This document shows, one piece after another, positions 55,536 to 64,000 of a stretch of DNA of 64,000 nucleotides. How positions within the stretch are numbered: the first letter of the stretch is position 1; each line of letters starts with the position of its first letter. This DNA comes from Nothophaeocryptopus gaeumannii (Eukaryota; Ascomycota; Dothideomycetes; Mycosphaerellales; Mycosphaerellaceae): contig JASISA010000040.1 in the NCBI GenBank assembly GCA_031771865.1, positions 1,426,001-1,490,000 on the forward strand, in the 5' to 3' direction. Made by a program: the position numbers and the translations under genes. Under the pieces are notes generated by a model, which was not told the origin of the DNA, did not search any database, and worked only from the letters and a program-made list of their open reading frames with translations.

Positions 55536-57081
55536 GTAGAGGTGTGAATGAAGACATCACTTGCCTGAAGCCACCCTGGCAGCTGTCTAAAGGCGAAGCG
55601 ATTTCACGTCGAGGCCGGAACTGCGGCGAGGGTACGCCTGGTCAAGAAAAGGACATCGGAACAGTCGCTGGAGGAGCGTATTTACTCAGTCTTCGCATTC
55701 CCACTGAAAAATCACAGGCTAGAAAGTCATCATGGGATTTGCGCCGTCACATGCTGAAGAAGTGTCTGTTCACCTGCCACCTTCAAAGCACAGCATGGAC
55801 CACGACTTGCATCACGAAAGTAATCTGCGATTTGTTTCTCAAACCACTTGCTCATCATCCAAAACATCAACTACAACCCCGGAGCTTCTCCAATCACCCA
55901 TCAAAATGGCGAATGTCCACAGCAACTTTCTCATCGACAGTAGTCTACTCTTCAAGAGCGGCGACTGTCACCAGTAGCAAGCGAAGATGCTAATGTTGTT
56001 GCGATACCGTTCTCGCACGATAAAAGGCAACCCACGGAGGGTTGTTGCAGACGTCTCCTCCCTCGGACTTCAATGCATAGGCTGAGACAACGATAACAAG
56101 GCCCGCACTACGACTGTGGAACTGTAGGCCTAACCTTCCAGATCCGTCCCCTCGCCAGGCCCTTCAGATTCTCCGATCTGCCAGTCGAAGTCCGAGCACA
56201 TATCTCCGAGCGTCCCTTCAAGGGCACCACGATATACCGTTTGAGCGCTTTGCTGGCCACATCTCTCCTTCCATGGCCATGTTCTATTACTTCATAACCC
56301 GCTTTCCCTCGAGCGAGAACTTTGCGTGACCCCGCAGCAAACCTCTCCACATCAGCTTTGACTTCTCCATTCTCGATCAATCGCGCAACTGCACTCATCT
56401 CCTGGTAAGCAACGGCAGATCTCATCTACAAGATCATGTCGATCTTCTCACCCAACCGATCGCCGCCAACGTCCTTGTACCACCCCGACTTGTGATCTCC
56501 GTGGTAAATGCAGCGCGCTCGACCTAATCTATGGTCCATTCAAATTATCCTGGCTTGTGTTGACAGGCGTCTGCTTGCATCGATCAAAAGATCGACTAGC
56601 AAATGACCCCACAATTCAATACATTGATGGTGCAGCCAACATCGTGCCGCCAAGAATGTCTCCGAGCGCGACACGCATCAGAAGAAGTAGTATTGTCAAT
56701 ATTGAGGTTTTCAATCTCGGTCAGATACAATGAAAGGCACGCAGGCACACGCTGGGAGGTTCCGAGCGGTCCTTCAAAACACTCCGCCACCGTCCCTTTC
56801 TCTAGACACGAAGCAGACTCGCCTTATGACGCCGCCCATGGACAACGAACGAATTCTGGCCTTTTGAGTCCCTCCTTAACGCCGCGTGCGAGACAAAGGC
56901 CGTGCACAGTGCTTGGACAGACATACTTTTGAGGCTTTGTGAGGTCTTTGTTATCGATTCTTCAAGTAGTCAACCACGAACAATACTAAGCCCCACATTT
57001 GGCAATCGACAATGTACGGCTTCTGGACGCCGCGGTAAGCCACTCTGATAAGGAATGTAGGCCCTTCCGGACATCCAGTTG
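55536..57081. other. Gene-poor region upstream of the P450
   Basis: Frames such as 55732-55977 (+) and 56108-56425 (-) are short and lack motifs. Nothing firmly supported. Confidence 0.35.
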
Positions 57082-58677
57082 ATGTCGACACTGCTGCTAT
57101 TCGTCCACAGCAATATGGACGTCCAACTCACAGCAACCAGCATCGCTAGTCTGGTTGCGAAATTGCTTCTTCTGCTGATCGGGCTCCAGCTTTCGGTCTA
57201 CTTCTACAATGTCTTCTTGCACCCACTGCGCAAGTTTCCGGGTCCATTTGTGCATTCAATCAGCAATATTCCACTCGCTACAAATTCACTTCGGGGAGAG
57301 CAATACTTCTTGATCACCAAGCTCCACGCCAAGTATGGAGAAGTTGTCCGCGTGGCGCCGAACCAACTCAGCTTCGCCTCTGCAGATGCACACAAAGATA
57401 TCTATACCAAGAAGCCAGGGAAGCCAGTTCTTGAAGCAGATCCACAGTTCTGCGCCGGTGCACATTCCGACACTCGCGACCTCATCGATGCTGGAGCCGC
57501 CGATCATCAACGTATGAAGCGCATCTTCGCACACGCCTTCTCGGATCGAGCACTGAAGTTGCAAGAGACGATCTTTCGGACGCACGTGGACAAGCTCGTC
57601 AAGAAAATGCGAGATGGTCTTGATAACGACCCTGAGAATTGTTTCGACTTGGTTGATCTCTATGGCCTGGTAGCCTTCGATCTCATGGGTGACTTGACAT
57701 CTGGAGAGAACCTTGGGATGCTTGAAAGCGCTTCCAACCACTCATGGATCGATGCTACCATGAAGTCGTTCAGAGCCATTCTCTACATTCACACCATTCG
57801 CTACATACCTGGCGCCCTCCGCATCCGCCTATTCGAGCTCTTCTTGACGATACTCTGCGTGCCGTCCTCGTACCTGAAACAAGCGAAACTTCAATACGAC
57901 CTCTCTGTGGAGCTAGTCAACAAACGATTGGAGAAGACAGAGGCCAGACCTGACATCTGGGGACTGGTTCTCAAAAAGGATGGAGAGACCGGCATGAGCA
58001 GAGGCGAAATGTGCAAAAACGCCGCAAACTTCATGATAGCCGGAACTGAAACAGGCGCATCAGCACTCAGCGGCTTGACGTGGTACCTCCTCCAAAATCC
58101 CCAAAAGCTACGCAAACTCTCAGGCGAAATCCGCGGCTCTTTCGAAAGTGATGAAGACATCACAATCGAGCGACTCCAAGCCCTACCCTACCTCAACGCA
58201 TGCCTCAGCGAAGGTCTCCGCCTCTACCCACCCCTCGCTCAACCGTTTCCCCGCCTCACACCTCCCGGCCCGCCAACACCCATCGACGGACACGAAGTCC
58301 CACCCGGCAGTACCGTCTACGTGACCAACCTCGCCACCTTCCGTAGCCCCATCAACTTCCGCGATCCTGAAGACTTCGTCCCGGAAAGATGGCTTGCCAA
58401 CAACCCCGAAGGCGCCCTCTATACTTCCGACAAGAAGAACGCCTTCAACCCGTTCTCTCTGGGACCCAGGGCCTGTATCGGACAGAATATGGCGAATCAT
58501 GAGATGCGGTTGATTATTACGAAAGTCCTGTATAATTTTGATTTGGTGCTTTGTGAGGAGAGTGCAGGGTGGATTGATCATAAGATTTTCTTGATGTGGT
58601 GGAAGCCGCCGTTGTTCTGTAAATTGAGGCCGGTGCAAAAGGACAAAGGCAATTGGGAGCGGAGGGGCACTGTGTAA
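57082..58677 (+). CDS. Cytochrome P450 monooxygenase
   Basis: An intronless frame with ATG at 57082 (an alternative ATG at 57115 gives MDVQLTATS); about 531 residues. The N-terminal membrane anchor is VAKLLLLLIGLQLSVYFYNV, followed by the proline-rich hinge HPLRKFPGP. The I helix carries AGTETGAS (oxygen activation), the K helix has EGLR (ExxR), then FVPERWL, and the haem loop is FNPFSLGPRACIGQNMA with the Cys ligand. The order and length fit microsomal fungal P450s of the CYP65-like kind. The substrate is unknown; no polyketide or peptide synthase lies in the window, so membership of a metabolite cluster is not shown. Confidence 0.92.
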   Translation: MSTLLLFVHSNMDVQLTATSIASLVAKLLLLLIGLQLSVYFYNVFLHPLRKFPGPFVHSISNIPLATNSLRGEQYFLITKLHAKYGEVVRVAPNQLSFASADAHKDIYTKKPGKPVLEADPQFCAGAHSDTRDLIDAGAADHQRMKRIFAHAFSDRALKLQETIFRTHVDKLVKKMRDGLDNDPENCFDLVDLYGLVAFDLMGDLTSGENLGMLESASNHSWIDATMKSFRAILYIHTIRYIPGALRIRLFELFLTILCVPSSYLKQAKLQYDLSVELVNKRLEKTEARPDIWGLVLKKDGETGMSRGEMCKNAANFMIAGTETGASALSGLTWYLLQNPQKLRKLSGEIRGSFESDEDITIERLQALPYLNACLSEGLRLYPPLAQPFPRLTPPGPPTPIDGHEVPPGSTVYVTNLATFRSPINFRDPEDFVPERWLANNPEGALYTSDKKNAFNPFSLGPRACIGQNMANHEMRLIITKVLYNFDLVLCEESAGWIDHKIFLMWWKPPLFCKLRPVQKDKGNWERRGTV

Positions 58678-59897
58678 AATGTGAGAGGAGGTATGTACAT
58701 AGAGGATCGGGTAGAGAAATGGCAATAGAGCGACTTCTCTTACTTCTTCTGCGAAGCTTCGCGCCACATGCCCTCCATCACCAAGGACACATATAGTCTG
58801 TCACTGCCAACTCGCAACCCGAAACGGGTGACACTCGTTCGACTGCGAAATTCCTGAAACGAGCGATTTTGCTCTTTTAGATGTCTTTGCGAAAAGCGTC
58901 CATGTTGTATACGGATAGAAATGAATGCGTCCGGACTCATCCACGTCTATTATAGTAAGTTCTTGCTTCGACATCTCTTCTAAAAGCCGTTCTTGATGTA
59001 GGGAAATTGCCACAAGGTCTGATGATACGGATGGACGTGACAAGTCTGGCAGCAATCAGTACATATCACTTCACGGTATCCTGTACTCACTGCCTGGCTC
59101 AATGCCGTGGATTCTGCGCCAATGTCCGAAAGACAGCGATATCTTGCGGTCCCAGTGGGAGCAACTCCGTGGTAGTTCTAGGTGCCATTGCTGTTACTTG
59201 TCGATACCGCTGCACAGGCGACGTGTCATCTCTCAGGCCAGCTCTGGGGCACTGTTGACAGGCTCCAGACGTCTACACTAGTACTCAAGAAGACTCATAA
59301 CGCTCAGAACATCGCAGATTGATGAGGTGAGGTCGGAGACTGGGAAGATGAAACCACATGGACCGCGTGGTATTTCTCATGCTCAGACGAGGTCAAAAGC
59401 CAATCACAACCGTAGGCTCTGCTTACAGCGAGCCCAGAGGTCTGGGAACGAGATAGCTCGAGATCACTGGCCTCATCTTCGACCGCCCACGACATGAACC
59501 GTTCACCCACTCGCGATTGCCTATGAGCGACCGCAACATGCTGAAAAGACTGGCAGAAAGGCGGTTTGCCAGTGCCGGTGCTGGTAGGGTGATGCCTATT
59601 GCAGGCTTCCAGGCTCAGCAAGGACGCCCTGACCTTCCAGAAGCCAGCAACCCACGCATCTGCGAATCAAACACTCAAAGGTCCAATGCTCTTTTGACTG
59701 TAAAGCAGTTTTACCGGCTTCAAGAATGTGCGGTGATAGGCTAGACAGCCTACCCGGGCGGCAGACCTCCAACCCGAGCTCTCGGGCAAGCAGACCCTCA
59801 GCCGAATGAGACATCATGATGATCTTCACGCCACATACAACCCCAAACTCACACTCACAAATTGACCCACAGACACGAGGACAACAGACACGAAACA
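58678..59897. other. Intergenic region
   Basis: No convincing coding frame. It holds the DUF1445 gene promoter at its right end. Confidence 0.4.
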
Positions 59898-60800
59898 ATG
59901 GCTCCAGTACGAACCCTCTCCATCCCCACAACCGGCATCTCAGCCCGCCACAGCGCCCGCACCCAAACCTGGGATACCCCAACTTGCGGAATCGCCCCCG
60001 GCTACCTCCAAGCAAACCTCATTGTCCTCCCCTCCAAATACGCAGACGATTTCTCCCTTCTCTGTACCCGCAATCCAGTCCCTTGCCCTCTTCTAGCGAA
60101 ATCAGCAAGTCCGGGCGATTTCAAAAACTTCGTTTCTTGTATCCCTGGAATTGGCGATGAGCAGATTGCGAAAGGGATTGATATTAGGACTGATGCGCCG
60201 AGATATCAGGTCTACAGAGATGGAAAACTCGACAAGGCGCAGGTTCCTGATGTCCTGGATCTATGGGATGAGACAGATCATGTCGCTTTCTTGATCGGCT
60301 GTTCTTACTCTTTCGAAACGGCTCTCGCGAAGGGTGGACTTACACCTCCTCATGTTACTCATGGGAGGAACGTCTCAATGTACAGATCAAATGTACCCCT
60401 TTGTCCTGCTGGCGTCTTCAAGAGTTCAACATACGTCGTCTCAATGCGAATGTATCGCAAATCAGAAGTCGAGAGAGTTCGAGATATCACGAGACCGTAC
60501 GTGACTACGCATGGAGAGCCTGTGGCGTGGGGATGGGATGGTGCGAGAAGTATTGGAGTGGATGATGTGAATAGGGTTGAGTGGGGGGAGGTGCCTCTTA
60601 CAGCGGAGGGTGCGGATGTGGTGCAAAGCGAGGAAGAAGGGAAGGAAGATGGGTATGTGCCGGTTTTCTGGGGGTGTGGTGTTACGCCTCAGGAGGCGGT
60701 CATGAAGGCGGGGATTCCTGGGGTGACGATTGGACACTCGCCGGGGTATATGGTTGTTCTGGATGTGAAAGAAGGTGATGTACTTGGCAAGACCGCGTAA
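59898..60800 (+). CDS. DUF1445 (YcsI-type) putative hydro-lyase
   Basis: The frame is open from 59862, but the first ATG is at 59898 (MAPVRTLSIPTTGI), giving 300 residues. Family features are GIAPGYLQANLIVLPSKYAD near the start, FLLCxRNPxPCPLL-like text (LLCTRNPVPCPLLAKS), DAPRYQVYRDGKLD, HVAFLIGCSYSFETALAKGG, VSMYRSNVPLCPAGVF, VPVFWGCGVTPQEAVMKAGI and HSPGYMVVLDV at the end. These match the DUF1445 family, annotated as hydro-lyases and found as part of mammalian D-glutamate cyclase. Length fits a complete single-domain member. It sits tail-to-tail with an amide/acid-type MFS transporter, perhaps sharing a nitrogen-compound pathway (inference). Confidence 0.85.
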   Translation: MAPVRTLSIPTTGISARHSARTQTWDTPTCGIAPGYLQANLIVLPSKYADDFSLLCTRNPVPCPLLAKSASPGDFKNFVSCIPGIGDEQIAKGIDIRTDAPRYQVYRDGKLDKAQVPDVLDLWDETDHVAFLIGCSYSFETALAKGGLTPPHVTHGRNVSMYRSNVPLCPAGVFKSSTYVVSMRMYRKSEVERVRDITRPYVTTHGEPVAWGWDGARSIGVDDVNRVEWGEVPLTAEGADVVQSEEEGKEDGYVPVFWGCGVTPQEAVMKAGIPGVTIGHSPGYMVVLDVKEGDVLGKTA

Positions 60801-60852
60801 ATGTCATGATCATTCTTCTGTTATATTGCTGACTGTCGTATATCAAGTCTCT

Positions 60853-62373
60853 CTACAGATGGTATCTAAAATCCAACGCCCAATCCCCCGTCTTGACCTT
60901 CCTGTCATCTTCAATCTCCCCCCTCTCAATCCTCTCCTTCTTCTTCGTACAAGAATGAATATACCACATCTTCCCCAAAATCACAAACTGACTAACACAA
61001 ATCGCGCCCAACGAGAAAGCATTTCCCAAAATATACGGACTACCTCTATATATCTGGCCCGCCACAATCCCCGCCGTATTCCCAATCGTCTGTTGCAGAC
61101 CAATCGCAGTCGCTCGACGGTAGTGTGGTGCGGAATTTACGTTCAACCAGGTGAGGTTTATGCCTGGCCCGGTGTAGACTGCTATTGCGCAGAGGAAGCA
61201 GGCGAAGAAGCGAACTCCGGTTGGGAGGGAGGTGCAGAGGAGGAGGATGTAGCCGATGATGCCGAAGACGTTTGCAAAGAGGAGGAAAGGGGCGCGGAGT
61301 TGATATTTGTCCGAGAGGAAGGCGAGGGATACGAAGGCTAGACCACCGACTGCGTAGACCTGGTCTGACGTTAGCTGGCGTAAGTATTATTGGCATGGTA
61401 AGTAAAAGCATACTGGAACAGTCAGATACTGCGTCGCATACGTTCCATATCCCATCTCCCGAATGATTGAAGGCAGGAACGTCGAGAATCCATACAGCAG
61501 AATGTCCTGACAGAACTGGATGATGCCACTAATGTAAACCTTTGAGTCTCTGAGAGCGATTTTTACTTCTGGCCAGCTGAATTCATCACTTCCCATGTAC
61601 GAAGCCCTTTGGATGGCGCGCTGGTGCATGATCTCCTTCTGCTGCGGTGTGAGGAAGTAGGCGTTTGAAGGGTCGTTGGGCAGGCCGAAGTAGACAATCG
61701 CGGCGACTATCACACTGAAGGTGCCCTCAATAATGTAGACCCATCTCCAGCCTGCGACTCCACTAACGCCGTCCATGTGAAGGATCGCATATGCCAGCAA
61801 ACCGCCGAATGCACCTGAGATCGCCGTGCAGACGAAAAGGTAGGACACTCGTTTAGCTTGCTCCTCACGGCGGTAGACCATTGTCAGGTACAGATTGAGG
61901 CCCGGGAAGAGTCCTCCCTCGCAAGCACCAAGAATCAAGCGAACAACATACAGCCCAGCAATGTTCTGGATGAAGCCCGAGAAGATGGTGACCAAAGACC
62001 AGACGAGGGCCAGCCCGGTCAAGAGAAGTCTTGGCGTGAGCTTCTTCAACAAAATTGCCCAAGGTGTTTCGCTGACAACGTAAGTCGCGTAGAAGATGGA
62101 TACCGCAGTCGAGAATTGTTCGGCGGAAGCACCAATATCTGCAGGCATGCCGGCGACCTTGACATTCCCGATATTGCTTCTGTCCAGGAAGCAGCTGAGG
62201 TATACCAGCATTATGATTGGAACAAGAAACAAGTCAAGCTTTGCAAGGAGCTTCTTTTCCGCTGCTGAATCGATAGTGACATCTTGAAGGACTCCTTGTT
62301 CCTGGGCCGAGGACTTGTCGTTGGTGGCAATTCCAGTCAACTCCAGCTGTTTTTCATCGGCGGTGGCGGACAT
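60853..62373 (-). CDS. MFS transporter, Dal5/allantoate permease family (ACS)
   Basis: Two exons, 62373-61414 and 61359-60853; the intron starts GTATGC, ends ACCAG and has a GCTAAC branch site. The product has 488 residues. The N-terminus is polar. The first helix has LVPIIMLVYLSCFLDRSNIG, a hallmark of the anion:cation symporter group, followed by the expected set of about 12 helices (FYATYVVSETPWAILLKKLT, RLILGACEGGLFPGLNLYLT, YRREEQAKRVSYLF). The second exon gives SLAFLSDKYQLRAPFLLFAN and ATAIGLQQTIGNTAGIVAGQ. The family takes up allantoate, ureidosuccinate, nicotinate, dipeptides and similar anions by proton symport. Substrate unknown. Confidence 0.9.
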
Positions 62374-63045
62374 TCTGGGCGGTAATGCTTGAACTCGATT
62401 TCCAATGATCTAGATCGATGTACTCCGTCGTAGAACGCACAGAGATCAAATATAAGACTTTACTTTTGTGTTTCCCGCAGTTCAAGGTAGAGGTAGCTCG
62501 GCGGCTCTGCCGAACGCCCTATCGCCAGAACCCAGCCGTATCTTGCATGAAGATACGACCCTTGTAAGATGTGCTGATTCACGCGATGACTTGCTTTCAC
62601 ACGTGGAAGCGTTCCCCGGTCAGCGTGTCCGCGTGCCGAAACCTGGAGTAAGATCATGCCGCGATCTACGAATGATGGAAGTGGTCGCACCTCGACGTTG
62701 AGCGAGCCTCCCCGGCATCTCGGCAGGCTGAGAGGATGCCGAGCTGGCAAAATGCGGAGGAGATCTGCACTCGGCTTTTTGCAATTGAAGTTCTTAGTGA
62801 TGTGTGCCGAGCATTCACTTGTTACATCTCCAGGTTCTATAGTTTCTACCTAGTACTACATGAAACAGGCACTTCTTACCCTATCCTGGAACGTTCGTGA
62901 ATAGCGACAGTCTATGTAGATATATCAGAGAGTGCCTGCTTAATAGTCAGACTATCTATAAGAACCCAAGCTGAAAGTACTAGAAGAACTCTTTCCCCTT
63001 CTACTTTTACACTCCTCCTCATTACCTCCGTTACATTGCAACATC
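62374..63045. other. Divergent intergenic region
   Basis: Promoters of the MFS gene and of the small secreted protein. No supported gene. Confidence 0.4.
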
Positions 63046-63426
63046 ATGCTTATAAGATATACCTTTATCCTCCTTACAGCGGTCTGCTTTCCGCAAGCCA
63101 ATGCAGGTATCATTTGTAAACCACCTCCAGTACGTAACTAGCGCGCTTTCGAGGTTACAGTATACTAAACACTAGTAGGCCAAATATGATACGTGTGCCG
63201 CTCATAGCATCGACACGAAGCAGTGCACTGGTGATTGTGCGACCATCTGCAAAGGAACAATGCACAATGCATGCCAAGCAGCCTAGTGAGTTCTCATCTC
63301 GGTGGAAACATTCCTTACCGGTAAGGCTAATAATGTAATAGCTACGAGGAAGTCTGTAACGATGATGAAGATGGACACTTTTGCGTCCCCGCTGGATGGG
63401 GATTCAATGGTTGCTATTGCTGGTAA
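63046..63426 (+). CDS. Small secreted cysteine-rich protein, effector candidate
   Basis: Three exons, 63046-63129, 63179-63285 and 63342-63426, with phases that agree; 91 residues. Intron 1 runs GTACGT to ACTAGTAG with CTAAAC nearby. Intron 2 runs GTGAGT to TAATAG with a GCTAATA branch site. A signal peptide covers about 1-20 (MLIRYTFILLTAVCFPQANA). The mature ~71 residues hold ten cysteines, ending FCVPAGWGFNGCYCW, with C-x3-C and C-x-C pairs reminiscent of knottin/defensin-like folds. No homologue is recognised. Small size, secretion signal and even cysteine count are the usual profile of fungal effector or antimicrobial-type proteins. The gene is too exon-split to show as one frame, which is why it is easily missed. 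Confidence 0.7.
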
Positions 63427-63719
63427 AGACTCTTCTTATCTAATAAGAGCTGGCGACGCGGACGATAGGGAGGCGACGATTCTGGCCTGTATAATCACGG
63501 AGTGTATGGCGATAGCACGGTCATAGACGGAGCGCATAGTAACGTACACCGTCTTCGCAAACCTCTTGTAGTGCCGCAACTGGTTATAGCGTTACATCCT
63601 GCGTAACCCCACTACAATCTTGCAGTTCTTAACATGAATTTGGCAGTGGAAGCTTCGCGCCTCGGCCCATTTGCTGGATGCTCGCTGAAAACGGATTGCT
63701 GATCTTAGACAATGACAAC

Positions 63720-64000
63720 TCAAACCATGTCTGTATGCGCAGCCTCCCAGCCTGCAGGGAGTCGGAAGCCCGGCGGAACCGCATACATTCCTTGGCAGCG
63801 ACCGTATGTGCAATCAGGTAGGTCACACTTTCCGTAAAGACGACAATAGCATTCAGACGCGCTAGGACAGGCTTCGGCATTCAAGCGATTCAGACTGGTG
63901 TGATTATCACCCTCTGAAGCCAAGAACAGGATGTGCCAGATGTAGGATAGGATCCGACCAGCGACTCGGTCATCTGCGGGCGCTCCAGCAGCACCTCCAT
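63720..64000 (-). CDS. C-terminus of a cysteine-rich protein (partial at right edge)
   Basis: The minus-strand frame is open from the right edge to its stop at 63720, about 93 residues. It includes a hydrophobic stretch (RILSYIWHILFLAS) and then a cysteine-rich end: EACPSASECYCRLYGKCDLP followed by DCTYGRCQGMYAVPPGF and RLPAGWEAAHTDMV. Six to seven cysteines are closely spaced. It might be a second secreted Cys-rich gene, facing the one at 63046, or the tail of a larger protein. The start lies outside the window or upstream across an intron. Confidence 0.45.
   Translation of the reverse strand, partial: GGAAGAPADDRVAGRILSYIWHILFLASEGDNHTSLNRLNAEACPSASECYCRLYGKCDLPDCTYGRCQGMYAVPPGFRLPAGWEAAHTDMV

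Overview
The window is nuclear DNA of a filamentous ascomycete (Pezizomycotina). The evidence is 50-100 bp GT-AG introns with CTRAC-type branch sites, a fungal plasma-membrane H+-ATPase, a division 1 chitin synthase, Zn2Cys6 regulators, an AP-1 beta subunit and a Sap30/Set3 chromatin pair. The architecture resembles Dothideomycetes (Mycosphaerellales-like), but that placement is an inference. Genes lie on both strands with no operons, and housekeeping islands alternate with gene-poor accessory stretches.

Layout. 1-134: 3' end of a gene. 677-3547 (-): large low-complexity protein with a zinc-finger-like motif. 5197-5833: SAP30-like. 6362-6523: an interrupted tRNA-Gly(CCC). 6906-8582: mitochondrial DnaJ (MDJ1). 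9605-12588: BRO1. 12885-14504 (-): unrecognised gene. 14880-15830: ~186-bp tandem repeat. 15956-19622 (-): unrecognised genes. 19623-23927: gene-poor, with an AT-rich relic of a cysteine-rich peptide gene. 23928-27409: five-exon PMA1. 28234-29364 (-): short-chain dehydrogenase. 30640-31025: dead fucose-permease-like transporter beside a Zn2Cys6 regulator with an incomplete zinc cluster (31089-32563, -). 33497-34913: single-pass cell-surface protein. 35715-36644 (-): zinc-finger gene interrupted by an amber codon. 38828-41686: PHD-SET (SET3-like). 42453-45977: chitin synthase. 46407-50210: three tandem members of an unrecognised family, one intact and two decayed. 50242-50991 (-): F-box/2EXR-like protein. 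51243-51890: diverged direct duplication. 52015-52622 (-): EMC4. 53078-55535: AP-1 beta. 57082-58677: cytochrome P450. 59898-60800: DUF1445 protein. 60853-62373 (-): Dal5-type MFS transporter. 63046-63426: small secreted cysteine-rich protein. 63720-64000 (-): C-terminus of another cysteine-rich protein.

Functional themes. Several genes serve membrane traffic and the cell surface (BRO1, AP-1 beta, EMC4, PMA1, chitin synthase, the 33497 surface protein). SAP30 and SET3 belong to different histone-deacetylase complexes. The accessory stretches hold effector-like cysteine-rich peptides, decayed regulators and transporters, and the tandem family. The two strongest candidates for undescribed biology are the tRNA gene whose T-arm is split by an mRNA-type GT-AG segment, and the zinc-finger/coiled-coil tandem family at 46.4-50.2 kb.
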